Of a stretch of 64,000 bases of DNA, positions 1 through 12,899 are shown piece after piece. A program made the translations under genes and the position numbers. The notes beneath the pieces were generated by a model. That model saw only the letters and a program-made list of their open reading frames with translations, ran no database searches and had not been told where the DNA came from. Source of the stretch: Halictus rubicundus. Lineage: Eukaryota; Arthropoda; Insecta; Hymenoptera; Halictidae. Position 1 is the first letter of the stretch, and each line of letters begins with the position of its first letter. The stretch covers positions 19,385,943 to 19,449,942 of the forward strand of contig NC_135150.1 of NCBI RefSeq assembly GCF_050948215.1, given 5' to 3'.

Positions 1-1690
1 CGGGCGTATATAGAGGAGGCAGCAGCTAGTGGTCCCGCAGAGTCCATGAATAAATTTCGAATTAACTTTCGAACGGTTTTCGCGTTATACGAGGCGCGAC
101 GGAAGCCCTCTTCAATCTGGCCGGCTCTCCTTGGAGAGGCTGCCGTTATAATGCGGAGGGTCCCATACCCTTTTCCGGCGCAGCGAAGCTGGAGAAAGAG
201 GACACCGTTCGAAACCAGGACACACCAAAATTTCAACTGGTAAAAGAAACCTTAAGCGAGGGAAACGCTCTGGCAACGTTCGCCGTTCCTCAAGAATCCT
301 TGTTCCGTGGAGAAATAATAAGTATACTGCGGAACTCGGTGGAAAATGAAAATTGCAAGACGTAGAAACCAAATACGAATTTATTTCTCTCGGCAGTAGG
401 ATATTCTAAAATTCTTCTAATCTTTCCACTGTTCGAAATTGCGCTCACCTATTTTTGCTATAAATCCGTAAACCCCGCAGTTTAATAATAAGAATTCAGT
501 CCAGATGATAATCTATGTATTCTTGACAACTCCTTCATCCACTGTAGTATCAGCCAACAAAATCCAAAATCCATTCGAAAAAGGTTAAAGAAACTTCATA
601 TTAGGGAGACCCATAAGTAATCAATTATTCTGAAATCTAAAACAAACTTTTTCGTAAATACAAGTTTTAATTTCTTAATTAATTATATAATCTCCATCGT
701 TATCAAGGACAGTTTGCCTGTTGACCTTCAATAAATCTCCATAAACATCGCAAATTTTCTTTGTTGTTACTGTTGCATTAAATCCCGCATGAAAATGAAA
801 AAGTATGCAATGACGAATATCACCATTTTATTACATGGCTGTAAAAAAAAATTATACTTTTTAGAATATTTTGAACACAGGCTGCTTTACTGAAAACTGT
901 AAAGGATTCGTGCTTCCTCTTCAACGATCGGTACAGAACCAAACGCAGAACAAATTCTTTGCAAATAATTGATTACTTATCGGTACCCCTAATATTTGCA
1001 ACGGTAGTACACACAAGTTCTCTAGAATACTGTTCCCGGGTCAGGGCCGCAAAGCTTCATGGTTGAAATCGCAGATAACGGGTAAACTCGGCCGAAAACA
1101 TAGCTAACAATGGAAACAACTAGTCAGCCAACAGCATAGTTCAGATGGAGGAGGACTTGGAATATCGTTGCAGGGTCAAGGCTGCGAATAACCGCAGATA
1201 ACGACGAGTTAACTCGGTCAGAGACGCAACCAACGGCATAAATAATTCGAAGAGCGGAGTTCGAGAGGAGGACAAACGAAAATTTCGGGTCGGAGCGTTT
1301 TCGTCTGCGGCCCATTGTCGGCGAACGGGCCACGGCCCGCCTCCGAATTAATCGAAGGCAATTCACGAATGGAATCATCAATAACTCCCGGCCTCGAAAT
1401 GAGCCGAGCGTCCTCGCAGCCGCGCCGCCATAAATCACGGGCATTCAAAACTCCGTTCACCTCTCTAACAAGCACCCAATTCTTCTCGCGTTCGAAAAGA
1501 AGAGCCGGGCCCTCTCTTCGACAATTGAACCACGTGTCCCAAGGACTCTCCCGGGAACCGGGGGACCACGCGAAGAAGATGTTATCGGCGGATAACGGAG
1601 AACAGTGCCGTGTTCTTCGCAACAAAGTGCAATGCCGCTTGGAGAGAGGCACTGCAAGGCTGCACGCGCAATTACTGTTATGTGTATCGG
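1..1690. other. Non-coding stretch, no gene seen
   Basis: No ORF here has protein-like composition; open frames on both strands are short and overlap each other. The end of a dispersed repeat (the CTGCGGAT family described below) is recognisable near 430-490, where an ATAAATCCG...CCGCAG motif precedes a TAATAAT tail. The rest is unassigned AT-rich DNA followed by a CpG-containing block from about 1020. Confidence 0.5.
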
Positions 1691-1695
1691 CGATA

Positions 1696-1697
<2 letters not shown>

Positions 1698-1736
<39 letters not shown>

Positions 1737-1737
1737 T
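1698..1737. repeat. (GA)n microsatellite
   Basis: A near-pure GA run of about 35-40 bp. It creates spurious RERERER/SLSLSLS open frames on the two strands, which should not be annotated as genes. Confidence 0.9.
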
Positions 1738-4700
1738 TAGTCGCACAAGGAGACCACACATCGTTTCGAGAGACCCGAAGTATCCGCGAGCAAGAACTCG
1801 GGTCCGTCGGCGCTGTTTCGGGAGGAACCAAGTTTTCATTATTCCTGGGTCATTTGGTCCGGACTGCATCACGGAGTCTATGCTAAACCAGAGGTTCCAG
1901 GAACGTAAAGCGGCTTCTAATAGACTCATCTGGCCACGGTGATTAGTTGGCCGCGGATTTGATGCATTTCCGACAGAACTGGATTGGTCGAATTCGCGAC
2001 ACATCGCAAGGTTCCATTATTTTGAAGAAACTACTGCAACTTTTTAACCAATTAATATATCTGACTCGTATCCTCCTTGAAGTCCACAATCCAATTACTC
2101 CAATTAAATGAGAAAAATTCGGAGCGGAGACAGATTGAGTTCAGGCTCGTTGTCGCGCCGATTCAACCCCTCCATTTCTTGCTCTGACGTCACCGGTCTT
2201 GAACCTTTCGCGGTCAAATCCGAGCGATCTAATGGAAACCAAACACTTTGCAGACCTATCCGCAGACCGTCGTACACGTCATCGTACCCTAAATCACGGT
2301 CCGATATCTTCGGCAAACGTTGGCCAGGCACGGGTGTCGTCTTTCCGGCCAACAAAGTGTCGGAAAATGAGGCATCGTTGATATATAGCCATGGTATACC
2401 CATCCGGGCCGACTTCGGGCAAACAATCGTCAGCGAGGGGCTGCTCGGCGGTGGTACGAAGATCGAAAGCTCGCGGGGACCTAGATCCCTTGTCCCCGAG
2501 TAGCCCGGATTCGTAAAGTTGCCGGTGGTCGGAGTTAATGTTCCCGGTCGGCGTTGAACACGGAGGAAACGCGGTCGCGGGCCGGATTTTATCGGGCTGA
2601 TTTACGTGTTTCGAGTAGGTATTCAGATTTATACGGCGGAACTCGGCGTTATTGCGGCCGTATATCCTGTCCTGTGTATCCAGAAGGCCCCTGGACGCCG
2701 TCGAGCCGGTGGAGCCCGAGCAGAACGCCGAGAGAGGAGCGTTTCTTTTCATGGGAACGACAATCCGAAAAGTACACGATATCGCGCGGAAAAAGATATC
2801 GCCTGCTCGTAAAACCGGCGATATTACGGGCGCCAGAAGAGGAGAGAAAATTCGGCCGTTCGATGCCCGAGGACGCGTTATCCTCGTCGAGCGAGCACAC
2901 GCTGCAACCACCCCGAAGACGAGAAGCGGAAACAAGGCGACCGAGTCCGCGTAAAATCAAGCCGCGTCGATACTCCCATATGCCGATAGATTTAGAACGT
3001 AGTGATAATAAAATCCAACGAATACGAGTGCCGCTTGATTAACGGGGAAACCTAACGTCGTCGTCGAAAAGGATCTAGCCGGATTATGGTAGTCGAACAT
3101 GCCCTGCAGCCGATTTTGACCGGAAATGGCTCGTTCGATAGCTTACCAAGAAAGAACCCCCTCTTCTACGTTTCGGTCCTATATCTTGTCTGTTACGGGA
3201 AGCAAAGGAAAACCCCGTTTCTGTCCTATTTAACCGCATCTAAAAATTCTAAAAACAAATCTAACACGTTTAGCATGTCGAATCACATATTCGTGAATTT
3301 TTCCCGATTTTTTAGTTGCAAACTCTGGTTTAAAAAAATTAAAAACCAGAAAAAATACAATTTTCATACCGAAGCTTAAGAGCGACCCTAGTTATCAACA
3401 CTATCTCCAAATTTTTCCACATTTCTAGCTAGTTGAAAAACAAATTTTTTCGACGTTTCTTCTATGAAAACCTAAGTTATCCTTGACTTTTCTCGATTCT
3501 GTGTTTGAGTTATCCCAACGCCGATGTTCGTCGTGGAAATGTTTGGGAATCGAGACAAGGGTTAAATCGTCCATGCTCGCGGAGGCTGCAGGATCGATAG
3601 GAGTCTCGTTTCTTCGTTCGAAGAAGGAAACGAAACCGTGCGCGTTCGTTCGCGGACGGCTGGTCAATCGCGGAGGATAAAAATACGCGTTACACTGACG
3701 TAACGACGTAACACGAGCGAGCCCCGGCATCGCGAGGATCGTTATCGATTACGGCGCTCGTTGCGTAACCGAGGCACACTCGCCGGGCCTCCCGTGTATC
3801 GTTCGCGTTCCCAACTCGAAAGCGATTTTTTCCCGTTTTCGTTTGCGAACGGAACGCCCCGGATAGATTGCGATTCCCGTCGGACATAATAGCTCGGCGC
3901 GCTGCTCGAGTTGCAGTTTGCTTTCGCCGGCGCACCGCGATTTCCTACAGTCTTAAATCTTCGAGCTCGATGGGGTACGGCGGAGCCTCCGATCTGAGAT
4001 AACAAACACATATCGCGGCCAGGACTCGAGGTAGGTCGGGAATTAGAGGCGACTGATCTTGTTCCCCTGCTGAAACCGACCGGTAGAATGTTTCCACCAC
4101 CGAGTACCCTAATCGCGACGCTTTCGGAGCACGTGGCCCGAGGAGTGTTCGCAGCTGGAGAGACTCATTTTCCCTGTTTGATCGTTGCTCGACGAGATTT
4201 CAATTTTTCCTCGAGCCCGAATAGGTGTGCAACCTAGAGCCGGAAAAATTCTGTAATGCAATTTCAGTTGACAACATTGCAGAACGCAGAAATTCGAGGA
4301 AGAAGAACAACCGAACATTTATTTATAACTCAGCTGACAGAAAGAAATAACATTCATATTTAGCAGATTTTGTTTGAAATCTTTAACAGTCCAGAATCTA
4401 ATTCGTTATTGTACTACTAACAAGAATTTCATACTAGATTGTGTTAGGGGAAAATGAAACAAGACTTGGAAAATGCAAATATTGGATGGTTGCATTTAAC
4501 GTTCCATGACGTTGTAGAGTATGCATACAAGTTTAATGTAAACGACGCTTAGAATGTTGTCAAACGACACGCACTGCATTTAAAACAAAAACGCGAAGTG
4601 GTCTTTATACCTTGATAAGGGAAAAAGGATAAAAATAACAAGAGGTAAAAAAGGCAGCAGATAAAAATAACAAGAGAGAGTTTTATTGCCCTGCAACCCT

Positions 4701-6327
4701 CTTTGACGCCGTGGAACTTGTATTTGAAAAATGTTTTCAAGCCAATTTAACTGAGAATGTTCGTTTAACAATCATCGTATCTTCATTTTTTGCCATACTA
4801 TTTATTCGATAAATAAATCAGTCTAGCACCATCAGTTTATACGCAACACGATCCAGTTATGAAAAAGTTTCTTTCATTGAATTTCATCTTTTTTTTTTCG
4901 CACACAAAGCATCACTGCAACCGCTGCTCGAACATCAGTGTTAAAACAACAACCTGAACATCGGCGTTGAAACAACTACTTGAACAGCAGCGTCGGAACG
5001 AACACTCGAGTCATCGAAACGGAGGACACATTATTCTCAGTACACTCTTCGCGAAATTCTTAAACGAGTTGCAATTTTCTCCAGGAATCGCGTCGCCTCG
5101 CCTCGACGCCACAGGTAGCCCGAGATTTGGAGCTCTCATCGAGAGGAAAATAAAGGAGTAGATGAAAGAAGAAAGAACGGGGGAGAGTCGGAAGAACGAG
5201 GGAGAGAAGAGAGGACGAGCAAAGAGCCCGCTGTTATTTCTAGACGAAGATTCGGTTTCCGGTCGCGGCACCAATTTGTATAATTACTGTTTTCTTTGAA
5301 AGCAGCTCTCCACCGGTCTCCCTGGTGTCCAGAAAAAGCCTCGCCACCCCTTTCTCCGCCTTAGCCGGCCGAAAGACGGCGCTTTGACGGTGCCATGGCA
5401 CCCGATGTCTCATCTTTTCGCGTAATTCCCCCTCCTCGACAAGGTTCCATTATCGTAATTGGTCGATGAACCGACACGGGGGCGTGAAACACGAAAATTG
5501 ATCATCTCGAGAAACGCAGGAAACATTACCTCTTGTAATGAAGCTCTGACAGCGTCTGCTCAATTGTATATATATGCTTTTAATTGTCCTCAAAGATATG
5601 CGTGAATAAATTTTTCTATCGCCGATACATTATAGTTTGTGGCAAAAATCTTATTCTAAACGCCTGCACGGCTTCTCCTGTAAATCAACGCAATCAATTT
5701 TTATTCTGCATCAAAATCCAAGCCCACCGATTATACTACTACGAATGGATTCTGTGCATTTACAACGAAAATGACTAAGTATAATTGAAGACAGTAAGAA
5801 ATTCAGAAGAATTTAAAGATACTATTTACAAACAGTGAAACATATTAAGAAAATTCATTTCTACTTCACTCCGGTTTGTTGCAACCGAAGTAGAACATTT
5901 TTATTGTGCATGAAAATCCGTCGTCTACCTATGAATCTAAATTAATGGACATCCCCAAATTGCTTTGACCGACGATTATTAGGGTCATTAAGGCAGCCGA
6001 CGAAGGCTAGCGCAATCCAGAGATTTCCAAAGTTCGAAAAGAGTAAATAATTACCGGCTAATGGGTTCAAAAGGCAGGTTCCCGGGATTACGAACGATTA
6101 CTTGCGAACGAGATCGGTCACTGGTTAAATAATACGAACAATTACAGAATGGAACAGCGTAATCTCGGCGCCGAACCCGCGTAGCCGCCATTAAGGGTCA
6201 TTAATAACCATTACGGGGGCACTCGAGCATTTCCGGCCCAGGTAAAGAAGGATGGGAATAAGTCGAAACCATTAGACTACGTAAGTTGATTAGACAATGA
6301 GGTGAACAATGTATAACAGCGGCGTTC

Positions 6328-6329
<2 letters not shown>

Positions 6330-6375
<46 letters not shown>
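6330..6375. repeat. (GA)n microsatellite, about 46 bp
   Basis: Uninterrupted AG dinucleotides. A (CT)n run of the same length begins about 160 bp further on, so the two are inverted complements on the same strand (see findings). Confidence 0.95.
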
Positions 6376-6379
<4 letters not shown>

Positions 6380-6528
6380 AAAGCAGGATCATGGATATCG
6401 TGTTTCGGGAGCGACGCCCGGTAGCTCGGATTTTCCACGAAAATTAATTCGACGGAGGTTGCGCAACCGGGAATCGAGATGTTCGATATATCGGAAGAAT
6501 TTCTGCCGATCTGAGCCCGTGTCAACCG

Positions 6529-6532
<4 letters not shown>

Positions 6533-6579
<47 letters not shown>
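6533..6579. repeat. (CT)n microsatellite, about 47 bp
   Basis: Uninterrupted CT dinucleotides, the reverse complement of the GA tract at 6330-6375. Confidence 0.95.
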
Positions 6580-6581
<2 letters not shown>

Positions 6582-7036
6582 CACACGTCCTCTGTCCCCC
6601 TTGTTCTCCAGCCTTGTCTCGACAGGATCGAATTTCAACGCGCGCACAGGCTAACCCGGGTCCGAGACAAAAATCCCTACTAAGGTTTTCTTATATTCAC
6701 GTCGTGAATCATCCGCTGGAATTTGAACACGTCTCCCAAGATATCTGTCACGTATATGGCTAGCCGTGTACCGAGCAGACGTTCGATTCGCTAGCCGTCT
6801 AGACGAGCTCGGCATAATCAACGCGGCCGTTCTTCGCGGTCGACCGTTTTCCCTCACCGCGCTTCCTTCCGAATCGTCTCAAAATTTAATACGGTTACCT
6901 CCTCCTAAATCTCTCGAGTCCGATAACACCGCAGCGGCTACACTGCGAATCTTCATGATACATTTCCCAACTCGAGTATAAGAAATAGGAACCAAACAGA
7001 AAGTTGTTCTCTTCCTTGCCAGGTTCAGTAGATTAA

Positions 7037-7253
7037 CACTAGAACTATTGAACCAGTCAAGATGACCGGTGGATGATTTTTTCTTTAACGATTAGTGAAA
7101 CTATGAAAACGTTTTCACGAGAAATTTTTTAATATATCTCTTCTTTGGAGTATATGTTACCATAAAAATCGTTCGAAACCTGAGCAAATTCAATCCTGCT
7201 GTTATTATAAAGGGCTAAGTGTAAGTCATGTTTAGGACTCGGTAGTTCTAGTG
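7037..7253. mobile_element. TTAA-flanked MITE, 217 bp
   Basis: Both ends abut TTAA (7033-7036 and 7254-7257). The termini are inverted repeats: CACTAGAACTA at the left and TAGTTCTAGTG at the right, 11 bp perfect. A TTAA target duplication with short terminal inverted repeats and no ORF is the signature of a non-autonomous piggyBac-type element. The interior is AT-rich and non-coding. Confidence 0.75.
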
Positions 7254-7301
7254 TTAATCCTCGGATTTAGTTGCACGAAAGACGCTAGATTAACCCGTTA
7301 A

Positions 7302-7517
7302 CCCTCTATGAGCCGAATTTTCGTCCGTTGGTTTCTATCTGTAGACAGCTTGCAAGGCATATACTTTGATATTTCAGGTTGATGGTGCTGCTAACCGTCA
7401 TCGATATTGTTATTGGTCATCTCAGAGACATTATATAATTAAGACGTATACGTCATCTTGTGAAAAAACATCGTTATAATAGCATGTGACCTGAAAGTTA
7501 CACGGGCCCGTAGAGGG
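7302..7517. mobile_element. Second TTAA-flanked MITE, 216 bp
   Basis: Bounded by TTAA at 7298-7301 and 7518-7521, with terminal inverted repeats CCCTCTATGAGCCG / CGGGCCCGTAGAGGG (partly mismatched). It lies only 40 bp from the preceding element, is almost the same length, and has a different terminal repeat, so it belongs to another subfamily. No ORF. Confidence 0.7.
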
Positions 7518-8125
7518 TTAAAATTTACCGATTATTAAACATTATCAAATAAAGAAAGAAATTATTGTCTGACTTCTGCTTGTTGAGATTGATGATTTAA
7601 TGTTCACTTTGCACTGAGATCCGCAGTGTATTGATCGCAAATGCATAAAATTTATTTAATTGATTACCGATTCTCAGAGCACCGTGCGCGTATGCGATAC
7701 AAGTTTTGGCAGCCCGGTAGCATCGAGTGCCAAAAAAGATAGTACGGCCCCGGTTCTCACAGAGATTAGATGGCTGGCGGTAGAGGGGGGGGGGCTACAG
7801 ATTTCCTATAAAGCGGCAACGACGCATCGAATCCGGTGCACGGTCGCGTGAATAAAAAAGAGGAGAAAACGAGAGAGCCCCTCTCGCATAGACAGGCTGC
7901 TCGTGTTCTCTGGCGTAGAGAAGGTTCAATGACCAGAGATAAAACGCGCGGCGGCGTGCCGTCGTAAAATCGTGGAACCAGAGGCCGACGCGCGGGTTCG
8001 AGAGCGGTTCGAGAGCGGACCGGAAGACGGAAAGCGGACACGGGAGGTTCGAGAGGAGCGACATGCTAGCCCCCGGATTCTGAACGGCTATGTCGGGACA
8101 CGGGAAATTAACGCGTTCGATTCTC

Positions 8126-8126
8126 A

Positions 8127-8158
<32 letters not shown>
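8126..8158. repeat. (CT)n then (CA)n microsatellite
   Basis: About 25 bp of CT followed by a short CA run. Confidence 0.9.
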
Positions 8159-8446
8159 CGACGCCGAGTCGCGGCGGATCGGATCGAAAAACCAGCGAAA
8201 CAATGGGTTTTCGATGCCGAACCGAGCCGAAATCGAGTTTCACGAACAATCGAGTCCGCCGCGCTCGTAAAAAACACCACGGAAACGCTGATTATCCCGT
8301 CTCCGCAAATTGTTGCGTTTAAACTAGCAGAGAGTAATCGATCGGTCACCGGTAACTCGCTTTTATCGATAATTACTTGCCAAACGAAGCGATACAGGTG
8401 CGCGTAGAATGTGCTACAGCCATTTAAAGCTATTCGTTCTTATACC

Positions 8447-8634
8447 TGGACTCCGGATTTTTATGCAAAATAAACATTTTATGCATCAGAAACCACTAAG
8501 GAATTTGTTTCTGCCTTTCATCATTTTAGTAGATTGTAACCAATATAATAAGACTCTTCAATTCTTTTAATCTTCCTAGTGTTTCAAATTGCAGCTAATT
8601 ATTTTTATCATAAACTCATAAAATCCGTAGTCTA
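8447..8634. mobile_element. Dispersed short element, CTGCGGAT family, copy 1
   Basis: The left end GGACTCCGGATTTTTATGC and the right end CATAAAATCCGTAGTCTA are imperfect inverted repeats of about 17 bp; the 188-bp body is AT-rich and non-coding. The same ends (consensus TAGACTGCGGAT...ATCCGCAGTCTA) recur at 30.3, 32.4, 36.1, 50.6-51.2 and 57.4-57.8 kb. This is consistent with a MITE family, but the target duplication is not clear. Confidence 0.55.
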
Positions 8635-8639
8635 CTTAT

Positions 8640-9900
8640 AACTCATTAGGGTGGTTCTGCTGTGTATTACTAGTAACACTGTGAGTGTTCTCATTCTACA
8701 AAATGCACAGCTAAACCGGATTCGAAGCATAAATAATAATCAATCGACTGCACGTTCTTATTTCTCGCTCTCAAAATACATGCTGGTTCAACCACAATGG
8801 TGGTAACATAGACCACCCAGAGGTCTCAGTGAAGAGCTAAAAAGATGAAGTGCGCAAAAATAGCCCACACGTAATGCCTTGATTTACTGTTTAAAATTGT
8901 ACAGATTTTGGAGGGAGAATGGAACAGCGAAAGGTAAGTGAAACAGACCGGTGCATTATGCATTAGTATTCGTTATCGATGGCAGCATCTCCGGTTGAAA
9001 CGGCGATTTATGGCGCGAAACGGCGGACAGGACGCAATCTAGTTAGGAGCAGCTTGTTTCGGTGCGATCGGCGTAGCGTTCGCGGGACGCGGCTAATTAT
9101 TTAGTTGAACAAACCGCGCGTGTCGCAACGCGCGACAATTCAAACGCGGCCGTGATTTATGCAAATCGGCCGGAGAGCCCCCGGCCCGCGTGATTCGAAT
9201 TTCCTTTTTTCTCCCCGAGCGCGAGAGCGCGCGCATCGCGTCGGCTTTCGTAGGATTCGGGGCCGCGGTTACGGTCAATTACAGTCGTTGAACATTGTTT
9301 CGTTATAACGTAATGGTCGCCGCTCACGGAGCACGCCCGTGGGCGACTACTACACGCCGCGCTGCGTTTTGCATAAATTACGCGTATGGTTGTGTCTGGC
9401 CTCGCGTGGCCGCGCGGCGTTATTGTCAAAATAATGCGCGGGAGCAGGTTGCCGCTGCAGGCCTGATAAAACAAATAGACCCGGCACACGTGAGTTGTAT
9501 ATTTCGACATTCTACCGGGGCCGCTCAATTGTTTCCACCGATCACGGAATTAAACTGAAAAGAAAGGCTGCAAGCCGGGAGAACGTTCGCCGGACTGCCG
9601 CCCGAAGCGAAACCGGCCCGGTTCGCGCGATCTTAACGAGCGTCGCGATAAGCGAGCGAAAAAATACTCGGTCATCCCGTGAGTTGTGTCTTTTCTTATT
9701 GCGCTTTACGTATGCGGTGGTCAGTATTTTGTCTGGAGTGCATTTTTGCAGAAACTTGTCCCTATGTGTTCCTCTCTTGTCTCAAAGAACGACAGAACTT
9801 ATGGGGTGACCTAACAGGCGCATACTTCGCTCTCAAGACCAACGTTTCGGAGCAAAGAACGTCAAAAAGAAGAAGCGTCGCTAAAAAATCAGGGGAAGAG
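8640..9900. other. Non-coding; CpG-rich block at about 9.0-9.65 kb
   Basis: No convincing gene. From about 8990 to 9650 the sequence turns GC/CpG-rich with scattered homeodomain-type AT cores (ATTTATGCAAAT, TTAATTATTTAG). That makes it a possible enhancer or promoter block, but this is inference from composition only. Confidence 0.3.
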
Positions 9901-9919
9901 AGAAACAAGAAATTATTTA

Positions 9920-10720
9920 TCTGTAGAGAACCATGGGTGGAGGTGGCTTCGTTGCTCTCGACTATAACGGAGCCAGAGCAGTGCCCCACGAGGCAGTCTG
10001 TATTCCCAATACTAAACTGTAAACTGTCTCATAATCTCCTATAATAATCCCCCTACCTACAGAGCTCCTTTAGAAGGCGTGGCCTCGTGGCGCCCGACGC
10101 CAATAGTACCAGAGCACTGCTCCGAAAGGCAATCTACGCGTTAGTTCGCCTTAAATTATCTCACAATCTTCTACGTTTGTATATTTAATAATAAATGGAA
10201 GAAATAGTAAACAGAGGGTATTTACTATGATTTCTCTACGTATACAAAGCCTTGAGAAGGCGTGGCCTCGTGGCCCCTGACTCGAATGGGGCCAGAGCCC
10301 TGCTCCATAAAGCAATCTATGCCCCAGTACGCCTTAAATTATCTTACAATCTTCTACTTTCGTATATTTAATAATAAATGGAAGAAATAGTAAACAGAGT
10401 GTATTTACTATGATTTCTCTACGTATACAAAGCCTTGAGAAGGCGTGGCCTCGTGGCCCCCGACTCGAATGGTGGCAGACCACTGCTCTAAAGGACAACC
10501 TATGTCTGAACCAATCTTAAAGTGTCTCACGCTCTCGTACGTTTGACGATGAAGAAACTAGTTGGAGAAGGCCGTCTATTTTGTCTTCCCGGCTCGAGTA
10601 GGCGTGACTTGTGTGCTCCAGGTTTTAACAGGGCGGGAGCAATGCCCTACGGGGCAATCTGCGCTGACGTTGGCGTTGGAGAAATTAAAGTTTTAGCTAG
10701 TCCAGTTCAGCAGCCGCGTA
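9920..10720. repeat. Degenerate tandem repeat, period 183 bp
   Basis: The motif GGCGTGGCCTCGTGGC occurs at 10076, 10259 and 10442, exactly 183 bp apart. The intervening sequence (AATAATAAATGGAAGAAATAG, CTACGTATACAAAGCC) is nearly identical between the second and third copies. More diverged copies can be traced upstream near 9930 and downstream near 10600. No frame stays open across the units. Confidence 0.8.
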
Positions 10721-10936
10721 AAAAAAGCTTTAAACTTTGTTACGAGAGATCCGCTTTCTTTTTCAACGACTCTCTCCCCTGGCGGGATTTCTAGTAGTTG
10801 GTACGCCTGTTGGAGGAGTCCTCCGCGCAAAGCGTACCGTGAAATTATAGATTGCATTCCCGCTTCGGCTGTTCGCCCGCCGTAAACAGGCTTCCCCGCA
10901 ATTGGTGGTTACGATGTACGAAAGAGAGCACAGGGA

Positions 10937-10961
10937 TCTCTCTCTCTCTCTCTCTCTCTCT
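10937..10961. repeat. (CT)n microsatellite
   Basis: Pure CT run of about 25 bp. Confidence 0.9.
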
Positions 10962-11419
10962 GGTAATTAAAGCTCGTCCTCCATTGACAAGAAGCAACGG
11001 GCGGGTTTCAATAGAAACGTTTCGAGCGCGTTCTGCGGAAAGAGTTAATACGCGTAATTTTGTGGGAAGAAGGTAAACGTGTTCCGTCCTGCTGGCACGG
11101 AAAGAACGAAAGAAAGAAAGGAGAAAAAATGGCGAGGGTGGAGGATAAATGTGAACACGGGAGACCGTGCCAAATGCACCGTCGTTTTTCTTATCATCGT
11201 TTATTAAAAGCGTCAGCTAAGCGGGACAATGGAAACGGACTCGTCATGAGACGCTCCACCTACGTAATCTCCGCGGACAGCTTTTAAAATACGAACGACG
11301 AGGCCGACGACTTGAAACTGCTGTTCTCTGCTCTTTTTTCGCGGATACATAATGCTAAAATATTTCCACCGTTCTCTTGTTCCGCTGTTGCGACATACGT
11401 CACAACGTTGCAACAGTAT

Positions 11420-12200
11420 CTCTACAAGCACTGATAACAGTTTCCAAAAATAAAAAATTCTCGATTAACATTTGTAAATATTCGGTTCATAATACACGAC
11501 CATGTCCAAATATTTGCATCGTCCGTCGCGAAATCATTTCCACTGAGCTGAGCATCAAAACAGATTCGAATTTCCGCTCGGATTTCCCTGTTCCGGCGTT
11601 ACCAAAAACATTGCAATCAATTTTATGTTACGCAGTTATCACCCACCAAAACTTTCCAGACAAACAAAATCGTCGATTAATATTTTTCCGCCCTTAATTC
11701 ATAATATTCGATCATTCCAAAATATTCCCATCGTCGAACGTTCAAAACAATTTCGTATTTCCCGTTCCGGTACCGCGAAAAATATCAAAAACAATGTTAT
11801 ATACTACGCTGTTGCCTCTCGCCGAAAAAATTTCCAAGCTACAAAATTGTTAATTAATAATTCGCAACGTCCGGTAGAGCTTGCGGACTATTTCGATTGC
11901 GTGTCGCGGGACGCGAAAACGTCGAACTGTCAACGCCGGATTGAATTTCCGTTTCATTTCCCTGTTCCGATGTCACGGGAAACGGATCGACAGTCGCATC
12001 TGCATAATCCCCGCGAACACCGTTAAAAAACGCTCGATGACGGACGAGTGAAAATCGTCGAACTTTCCATATCGCTCGTGGAACGGTTGTAATTCCGAAA
12101 TATTTAGCTCGCGTGCAGCGCGAGACCGCGTCGAAAACGTGGAACTGTCAAAACTGGATTGAATTTCCGTTTCATTTCCTCGTTCCGGTGTCACGGGATC
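11420..12200. repeat. Diverged repeat array, period about 170-215 bp
   Basis: Related phrases recur: TTCCCTGTTCCGGCGTTACC (about 11587), TTCCCGTTCCGGTACCGCG (about 11757), TTCCCTGTTCCGATGTCACG (about 11958) and TTCCTCGTTCCGGTGTCACG (about 12175). Each lies downstream of a CGTCGA/AATATT-rich segment. Spacing is irregular and identity moderate. The open frames over it are by-products of the repeat. Confidence 0.55.
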
Positions 12201-12619
12201 GACGGTTGCCACTGGTCGCACCGTTGTAAAACCGTGCCGCTGGTAATATCATTCTGGGCAGGCTGATAAATGTGATAAACGAACGCGAGCGGGAATTCGT
12301 GCGGCGGTTGTTTATAAAGAAAAAAGAGAAAATGGTTTAGCGAATTCGTAATCCGCGAGGCGGAACGGGACGAGGGCTCCGTCGAATCGGACACGGGCAG
12401 GATGTAACGGGTCGACAGCCTGACATTGAGAGATCCGAGCGATTATGAGAAAGAATCGGCCGTATCGGGACATGGGGGTATCGGACTACTTATGGTAATT
12501 CGAAACGAGTTCCAGCCGACGGAAAATATGTCGTAGCGCGTTTACTACTGGTGTGCCTAAGGCGTGGACAAAAGATGAATTTGAGACCGATGACCTTTCT
12601 CCTCGAGGAGAAAGAGAGA

Positions 12620-12780
12620 ACGAGGGAGAGTGAAGAAGCAGAAGAAGAAGAAGAAGAAGAAGAGAAGAAGAAGACGACGGCAAGGAGGAGGAGAAGGTGG
12701 TGTAGAGAGTAAGAGAAAGAGAGAGGGGGAGGGGAGAGAGATAGGAGAAAGAAAGAGAAAGAGACAGGTCAAGAAAGATC
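12620..12780. repeat. Polypurine tract (GAA/GA-rich)
   Basis: About 160 bp of almost pure purine on the + strand, mixing GAA triplets and GA dinucleotides. The CTT-rich complement gives Leu/Ser/Pro-only open frames that are not genes. Confidence 0.9.
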
Positions 12781-12899
12781 ATTCTCGAAGGCTCCGTTAG
12801 TTGATCAAGCGCGAAGGCTATTTAACATTCCGTGTTTGGAAAGGACGCACTTACTTTAGGAATCGCAGATGTTCAACGGACTGGCAGTGCTAGTTTTCA

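Noticed and set aside
2108..3042. Two successive + strand ORFs (131 and 162 codons) and overlapping minus ORFs (up to 213 codons)
   Set aside because: Open frames exist on both strands, Arg/Ser content is excessive for the CpG composition, no clear splice sites join them, and no family motif is visible. A real exon here cannot be excluded but is not supported.
9950..10500. GGCGTGGCCTCGTGG blocks as possible tRNA or small RNA genes
   Set aside because: No A/B-box spacing, cloverleaf pairing or anticodon arm can be built; the blocks are parts of a 183-bp tandem repeat.
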